DNA of 19,610 nucleotides from NCBI GenBank assembly GCA_945637645.1, contig CALZDK010000009.1, forward strand, positions 1-19,610. The letters are read 5' to 3'. This DNA comes from an uncultured Prevotella sp. GTDB taxonomy: Bacteria > Bacteroidota > Bacteroidia > Bacteroidales > Bacteroidaceae. Position numbers and translations under genes: made by a program. Every line of letters starts with the position of its first letter. Positions within the stretch are counted from its first letter, which is position 1. Below the pieces are notes generated by a model that was given only the letters and a program-made list of their open reading frames with translations, searched no databases and had not been told where the DNA came from. Below are positions 15,374 through 19,610 of the stretch, piece by piece.

Positions 15374-17209
15374 TTAATTTTTAAAGAACCTATTCAGCTT
15401 CTTCACGGCAGCGTCGAACTCCTTTACGGGGATCTTATAGTTGCCGATGGGTTTCATTCTCGCGTCATAAATGTCGAGTGAGCCTTCAGCCTTCTTCTCC
15501 AATATGGTGTCTCCGCCAATGATGAAGGCATAGTTGAGGTTGCTGCCCACAATGTGCCATAGGCGTGGCTTAGTATCGTCGATAAGGTGTCCCATGGAAT
15601 AGTCGCTTGCGGGATTTCTCACGCCGAGATAGCGCGACATCAGCGTTGGCACCACGTCGTAGTGTGTAGTACGGTGGCTGAACTCTCCTGCCTCAGTGCC
15701 TGGAAAATGGCAAATCATCGGCACTCCAATCTGATGGACGGAGAAATTGCCGTTGTGTCCCCAGTAGTTGCGGTGGTTTTCGTTGAACTCCTGACCGTGG
15801 TCGCCTGTAAGTATCACTATCGTGTTGTCTGCAAGTCCTTCCTCGTCGAGAGCCTTGAACACTTTTCCGAGCAGTATGTCGTCCTGAAAGCAACAGTTGC
15901 GGTAGAGGTTCCAGAACGGCGTAGGGTCGAGGTCGTTGTCCAGTTTCGTATAGTCAGCGTATGCCCATGCTGGCTGAAACCTCGTGTTTTGTTCTTGCCG
16001 CAACTCAAAACTGTGTGGCAGGTCGTAGAAGACGAACGAGAAGAATGGCTTTCCGTCCTCCTTGTGCTTGCGCATGTCGGCTATCAGCATTTCTGTTATT
16101 TTGCTGTCTCTCTCAAGCACTCTCTTTCCCTCGGTCTTTACATTCAGGTTAGGCACATTGCCGAATATCACCTTTGCAAATGGCGGCTCAAGCAGTGTGG
16201 CGCTTGGATAGGCCTGGCAGACGTAGCCAAGTTCCAACAGGCGGTCGATTAGCAATGGCTGTATGTGGGTTGGCTCAAACGATTCCCAATAGTAGCACGA
16301 CAGTCCGAAGAACAAGCCGAAGATGCCGCTACGTGTTCCGTTGCTCGAACTCACATGGTTCCTATACCATCGGTTCTCCTTTGCAAACCTAAAGGTGTTG
16401 GGCATACATTCGGCAGTCAAGGCACGCTTGTTCCACGAGTCAACGGCAATTATTAGTATGTTGGGCAACGAGTCGGGCTTAATAGTCTCAAGAGGGTTGA
16501 TGGGATATCTTACGTCGCTCTCTTGTCGGCTCGTGGCAAGGTTCTGATAGCTTTCGGGTGGCACCATGCCGAGGTCGTACATCAGGCCGTTTGCCGTTGT
16601 GGGGAAATAGTATGGCAGCAGAGCCGCACTTTTCACCACCGACTGGTGTTGCTTAAACGAGGCGTAGATGTGCCAGAGGTGTGCGAACAGTGTGCAGCCA
16701 ACAAAGCTGAGTGCTATAGGCAAGACGTATGCCTTTGCCTTGCGCTTGTAAATCCATGTGCTGAGCCATAGCAAAACGCCTACTACCAGCACCAGAAATG
16801 CGAAGCGCAGACCCTCTTTCATGTAGAGCAAGGTGTCGAATGTGAATATCTCCGATGCTCCCTCGCCAAACACCATGTTCAGCACGAAACCATTTATGTG
16901 GAAATGGTAGAGGGCATAGACCTGACTGTCGAGGTAGAGGAGTATTATCAGCAATGCCGTGACTATTGCCTGAACAACTGTCGCTACTCTTGGCAACCTT
17001 ATTCCGACAAGTATCGCAAACACTAAGAATGGAACGAGTGCCAACTGCGAGGCATGGCTGATGCAAGAGACTATGAGGAATATCCATCCCTCAAAGTCCA
17101 TCAGTTCCAGCACGCTGCTCGACTTAATGAAGTTCATCATCAGTAGTGCCATAGCAATAGTAGAAAGGGCATAAAACAAAAACCCCTTTTTCAACACCTC
17201 ATTCCTCAT
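15374..17209 (-). CDS. YejM/PbgA-like membrane hydrolase (DUF3413 plus sulfatase-fold domain)
   Basis: This 611-residue protein has five N-terminal helices (about 8-28, 42-70, 75-96, 132-153, 161-180) and a periplasmic alkaline-phosphatase-fold domain (about 248-540). The order and motifs resemble YejM/PbgA, the enterobacterial inner-membrane protein that senses LPS and controls LpxC breakdown, more than LtaS. NILIIAVDSWN (250-260, D257), SSSNGTRSGIFGLFFGLS (287-304) and LTGDHGQEFNENHRNYWGHN (467-486) are characteristic. D257, T292/S294, D470 and H471 form a plausible intact metal site, so it may still be an enzyme. It is 32 nt downstream of the GH43 gene and is flanked on both sides by copies of one inverted-repeat family. 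Its role in this organism is not known; phosphoethanolamine transfer is an alternative. Confidence 0.82.
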   Translation of the reverse strand: MRNEVLKKGFLFYALSTIAMALLMMNFIKSSSVLELMDFEGWIFLIVSCISHASQLALVPFLVFAILVGIRLPRVATVVQAIVTALLIILLYLDSQVYALYHFHINGFVLNMVFGEGASEIFTFDTLLYMKEGLRFAFLVLVVGVLLWLSTWIYKRKAKAYVLPIALSFVGCTLFAHLWHIYASFKQHQSVVKSAALLPYYFPTTANGLMYDLGMVPPESYQNLATSRQESDVRYPINPLETIKPDSLPNILIIAVDSWNKRALTAECMPNTFRFAKENRWYRNHVSSSNGTRSGIFGLFFGLSCYYWESFEPTHIQPLLIDRLLELGYVCQAYPSATLLEPPFAKVIFGNVPNLNVKTEGKRVLERDSKITEMLIADMRKHKEDGKPFFSFVFYDLPHSFELRQEQNTRFQPAWAYADYTKLDNDLDPTPFWNLYRNCCFQDDILLGKVFKALDEEGLADNTIVILTGDHGQEFNENHRNYWGHNGNFSVHQIGVPMICHFPGTEAGEFSHRTTHYDVVPTLMSRYLGVRNPASDYSMGHLIDDTKPRLWHIVGSNLNYAFIIGGDTILEKKAEGSLDIYDARMKPIGNYKIPVKEFDAAVKKLNRFFKN

Positions 17210-17225
17210 ATCTTCTCTTAATCTA

Positions 17226-17240
17226 AGCCCCCTCCAACTC
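17226..17240. repeat. Half-copy of the 15278-15368 repeat arm
   Basis: AGCCCCCTCCAACTC matches the first 15 bases of the 15278 arm with one change (A for G). It lies in the 32-nt gap between the YejM-like and GH43 genes, with no second arm nearby, and is followed by TTTAATTCTTAA, akin to the AT repeats at 3985-4016. Confidence 0.55.
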
Positions 17241-17241
17241 T

Positions 17242-18225
17242 TTAATTCTTAATCAACTTCGGCCATCCGTCCTCACTCCATATCATCTCTTTCTTTATGA
17301 GAATCGATGCTCCGTCGAGCACCACGCTATATCCATGGCAAAGGAAGATGTCAGTGCCGTTCACTGTGTATGCAGAGTTGTGGCCAGCCGCCTCAAACTC
17401 CTTCTTGTCACCCTCTATCACGAGAGTGCCACCACCTTGCGCCATGTCCTTCCCGTCGCGGTCGAAATACGGACCGTCAACCTTGCGGCTTCTGCCTACT
17501 ACCACTTTGTAGGTGCTGTCCATGCCCTTGCAGCAATAGTCCCATGACACGAACAGATAGTAGTATGAGCCATGCTTGAATATGAATGGAGCCTCCACGG
17601 GATTCTCCTTCTTCCCAGGGAAGCGTCGGGCTATCGTCTTCTGTTTCCCCTTGTCGGCAATGTGCATCGTACTGTCGAGCGGCACCATCTGTATTCCGTC
17701 CCAAAAAGAGCCGAACACGAGCCATGGTTGGTCGTTGTCGTCAATCACGAAGTTTGCGTCAATGGCGTTCCAGTTGTCCCTTCCCTCACGTGAGCAAACC
17801 AGCGGTCCCTCGTCGTCCCAGATGCAGCCAGGTGTGAGGTCGCGTGTTGACAACAGTCCTATAGCTGAGGTGTTCTTCCCGAATGTCGAGCAGCTGTAGG
17901 CAAGCCACCAGCGGTCGCGGTATCTTATTATGTCGGGAGCCCAAACGTGGTCGCGGAAACCTTGCACTGAGTCGTGCGCCCATTTCGGTATCACGCTCAT
18001 CGTTGGCTCCACGTGTAGTGTCCAGGTCTTCATGTCTTTCGAAGTGGCGTGCTGGATGCCTCGTCCTGTGCTGAACACGTGGTATGTGTCGTGGCTATAT
18101 GCCATCACGGGGTCATGCACCATCAGTGTGTCCGATGTCACGTCTGCCGTGCGCATCTTGCGTTGTGCCTCCAGTGTTGTAGCCGTTGCGAGGGCTACTA
18201 AAAATATGATTGTCAGCCGTTTCAT
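17242..18225 (-). CDS. GH43 arabinan endo-1,5-alpha-L-arabinanase-like enzyme
   Basis: This 327-residue exported five-bladed beta-propeller glycosidase has a signal peptide at 1-20 (LEA|Q). The three GH43 acidic residues are present: the general base D38 in MVHDPVM, the pKa-tuning D156 in NAIDANFV, and the general acid E211 in NPVEAPF. H282 in AAGHNSAY corresponds to the conserved propeller-core histidine of arabinanases. The family hydrolyses alpha-1,5-arabinan of plant pectin; WAPDIIRYRDRWWLAYS (95-111) and LVFGSFWDGIQ (169-179) support an arabinanase over a xylosidase. Length is normal for a single-domain enzyme. No SusC/D or other pectin genes are adjacent; it sits 30 nt downstream of a phytase-like gene, an odd partner. 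Confidence 0.88.
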   Translation of the reverse strand: MKRLTIIFLVALATATTLEAQRKMRTADVTSDTLMVHDPVMAYSHDTYHVFSTGRGIQHATSKDMKTWTLHVEPTMSVIPKWAHDSVQGFRDHVWAPDIIRYRDRWWLAYSCSTFGKNTSAIGLLSTRDLTPGCIWDDEGPLVCSREGRDNWNAIDANFVIDDNDQPWLVFGSFWDGIQMVPLDSTMHIADKGKQKTIARRFPGKKENPVEAPFIFKHGSYYYLFVSWDYCCKGMDSTYKVVVGRSRKVDGPYFDRDGKDMAQGGGTLVIEGDKKEFEAAGHNSAYTVNGTDIFLCHGYSVVLDGASILIKKEMIWSEDGWPKLIKN

Positions 18226-18255
18226 TCTTCACTCTTAATTCTTAATTTTTAATTC

Positions 18256-19542
18256 TTAATTTCCAAATTCCGCCAATTTGTCGAGATAGTATTTCCTCAC
18301 CTCGCTCCAAGGGTAATATGGTGCGGTGTCGGTCTTTATTGGCAGTGTGGCCTCGTTCTCGTTCAGCAGCACCTTCACCATCACGTTCTTGTCCGCCACG
18401 TTCTTTCGGTAGAAAACAAACTGGATGTTTGCTCCCATGGGGAATATCTTGTAGTTGAGCCATTTGTGAGCCTCAAGACTTTCGAGGTCGTCGGTGGCGT
18501 AGTCATAGCCGTTGAGACCCAACAGGCAGGTCAGCGGCATCACCATCGTCTCATGTCCGAAACGCAGTGTGGCACCGGGGTGGGGAAGGGCTATGCAGCT
18601 GTCCGCCTCAGCTATTATCTTTGCTAAGAGTCGTCGTTGTGAGAAAGGCTGTTTGCCACCGTTCACCGTGAATCCGCCATAGTTGGCATACCACCACGCG
18701 TTGTCGGTAAGCCAATTGTTATACACCTCGTTGTCAGTAAACAGGTCGTAGAGCGTCATCGTCTTCCGTCCCTCAGTGTTCTGCAGCGTTGCTCCCAGTT
18801 TCCACAGCAGTTGGTGTAGTCGCTTCGTGTTGAAGTGCTTTGTGGCAAATGCAGTGTCGGTAAATAGAGTAGTCAATATATGACGGCCATCCACGTGTCG
18901 GTTGAAGAAGTTCTCATAAAGTTCCTTTGCCTTCTTGTTCTCGCGCTGCTTAAACAGTTCCTTGTCGTTGAAGTTCATATATGGCATGTCGTTCATGCTC
19001 GCGTCTTGTGTGAAAGTCAGTTCAGGGTTTTTCTTTGCGAATGTGGTCAGCTCGTTGGTCATCGAGAGGATGCAGCGTATCACTATCGTACTCTTTGCGT
19101 CGATGTGTGTCTTTCCCTCAAACACTTCCGGAAAGCGGTTATACATTCTCTCGGCTATCTGTTGGTGTTGCAGCGCACCGAGTGGCGACAGCTCGCCAAA
19201 GCGGTTGTTTGCCTCGGCGTACATCTTCTCTATGCGCTCCATCACGTCGCGCCCCGTGGCCGTCAGCACCCTTGCGCTGTCAGCCTTGCGCAGGCAGCTG
19301 AGTGGGAAGGTGTAGTCCTTAGGGTTTATCAGATAGCGTGAGCCGTGACGTCCGTAGTGTGAGATGTAGAACGGCTTCATTCCGTTGGGAGCTGGTGTCA
19401 GGCTCTTTTGGCTCGGGCCTGGATAAGCCTGATGGTTGGTGGCTGAGCGGCGAATGTCGTTCTTGAACTCTTCTGCTACCGTTTGAGCCGAAATTGTAGT
19501 CGAAAGGCATGCAAAAGCCACGAAAAATATGATTTTTCTCAT
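18256..19542 (-). CDS. MINPP/phytase-like histidine acid phosphatase
   Basis: This 428-residue exported phosphatase of the histidine acid branch is most like multiple inositol polyphosphate phosphatases, which remove phosphates from phytate. The signal peptide is 1-20 (ISAQ). The phosphohistidine motif is YGRHGSRY (63-70, nucleophile H66, with R65 and R69). STIVIRCILS supplies R156 for phosphate binding. The C-terminal catalytic motif is GHET (H330-E331), the HxE form rather than the HD of classical fungal phytases. Expected action is periplasmic or surface phosphate release; inositol polyphosphate specificity is inferred. The ATG at 19542 was chosen because it begins directly with the signal peptide, and the in-frame ATG at 19575 overlaps the predicted -7 element. 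It is the first gene of the minus-strand run. Confidence 0.85.
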   Translation of the reverse strand: MRKIIFFVAFACLSTTISAQTVAEEFKNDIRRSATNHQAYPGPSQKSLTPAPNGMKPFYISHYGRHGSRYLINPKDYTFPLSCLRKADSARVLTATGRDVMERIEKMYAEANNRFGELSPLGALQHQQIAERMYNRFPEVFEGKTHIDAKSTIVIRCILSMTNELTTFAKKNPELTFTQDASMNDMPYMNFNDKELFKQRENKKAKELYENFFNRHVDGRHILTTLFTDTAFATKHFNTKRLHQLLWKLGATLQNTEGRKTMTLYDLFTDNEVYNNWLTDNAWWYANYGGFTVNGGKQPFSQRRLLAKIIAEADSCIALPHPGATLRFGHETMVMPLTCLLGLNGYDYATDDLESLEAHKWLNYKIFPMGANIQFVFYRKNVADKNVMVKVLLNENEATLPIKTDTAPYYPWSEVRKYYLDKLAEFGN

Positions 19543-19564
19543 TTTGAATGCGATAAATTGTTCT

Positions 19565-19600
19565 TTTGAGTGCAAAAATAGAAAAAATATCGTATATTTG
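19565..19600 (+). promoter_or_regulatory. Possible divergent promoter for a gene beyond the window
   Basis: TATATTTG (19593-19600) matches TAnnTTTG on the plus strand, with TTTG at 19565-19568 after a somewhat long 24-nt spacer. It suggests a plus-strand gene starting just past the right edge, divergent from the phosphatase gene. Confidence 0.35.
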
Positions 19601-19604
19601 CAAC
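19573..19604 (-). promoter_or_regulatory. Promoter of the eight-gene minus-strand run
   Basis: On the minus strand, GTTG (19604-19601, three of four for TTTG) is followed after 20 nt by TATTTTTG (19580-19573), matching TAnnTTTG. The leader to the ATG at 19542 would be about 25 nt. It could drive all genes down to the CDF exporter, although internal promoters cannot be excluded. Confidence 0.6.
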
Positions 19605-19610
19605 ATCTAA

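Noticed and set aside
11438..17209. True (formylglycine) sulfatases
   Set aside because: None of the three proteins has the C/S-x-P-x-R maturation motif. Their membrane helices and Thr/Ser nucleophile motifs fit LtaS/YejM-type proteins.

Overview
The window looks like chromosomal DNA of a Bacteroidales bacterium, most like Prevotella. Evidence from the sequence: promoters of the Bacteroidetes type (TTTG, about 20 nt, then TAnnTTTG) stand before most transcription units; start sites usually have A-rich leaders rather than strong Shine-Dalgarno sites; one secreted protein ends in a type IX secretion-like sorting tail; and the gene families are typical of the group (CotH/lamin-tail protein, GH94, GH5_7-like, GH43, MINPP-like phosphatase). 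No rRNA, tRNA, CRISPR array or transposase gene was seen.

Left part (1-8.7 kb): nadA (minus strand) and a large secreted CotH-type protein (plus strand) diverge from a 448-bp AT-rich intergenic region. That region holds three exact DnaA boxes (TTATCCACA) and at least three 8-of-9 matches, making it a candidate chromosome origin. Next come two divergent carbohydrate genes, a GH94 disaccharide phosphorylase (minus) and a GH5 mannanase-like glycosidase (plus). The PTPS/QueD-like protein that follows (minus) has a C-terminal zinc ribbon and lacks the usual catalytic cysteine. Hairpin terminators separate the convergent pairs at about 3.96 kb and 8.08 kb.

Right part (8.8-19.5 kb): eight genes read on the minus strand, mostly with 3-32 nt gaps or a 4-nt overlap. 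In transcription order they are a MINPP/phytase-like histidine phosphatase, a GH43 arabinanase-like enzyme, a YejM/PbgA-like membrane hydrolase, two LTA-synthase-like membrane phosphotransferases, a short group 3-like sigma-70 factor, a GT4 glycosyltransferase and a CDF metal exporter. The three alkaline-phosphatase-superfamily membrane proteins beside a sigma factor and a glycosyltransferase suggest, by inference, an envelope-glycan or lipid decoration locus with its own regulator.

The only long gap in that unit (111 nt) holds a 90-bp MITE/REP-like inverted repeat with a possible 7-bp target duplication. A 15-bp half-copy lies on the other side of the neighbouring YejM-like gene. One LTA-synthase-like gene carries an in-frame collagen-like (Gly-X-Y)7 linker encoded by a DNA microrepeat, and a 21-nt piece of that repeat recurs in the same frame in the glycosyltransferase gene.
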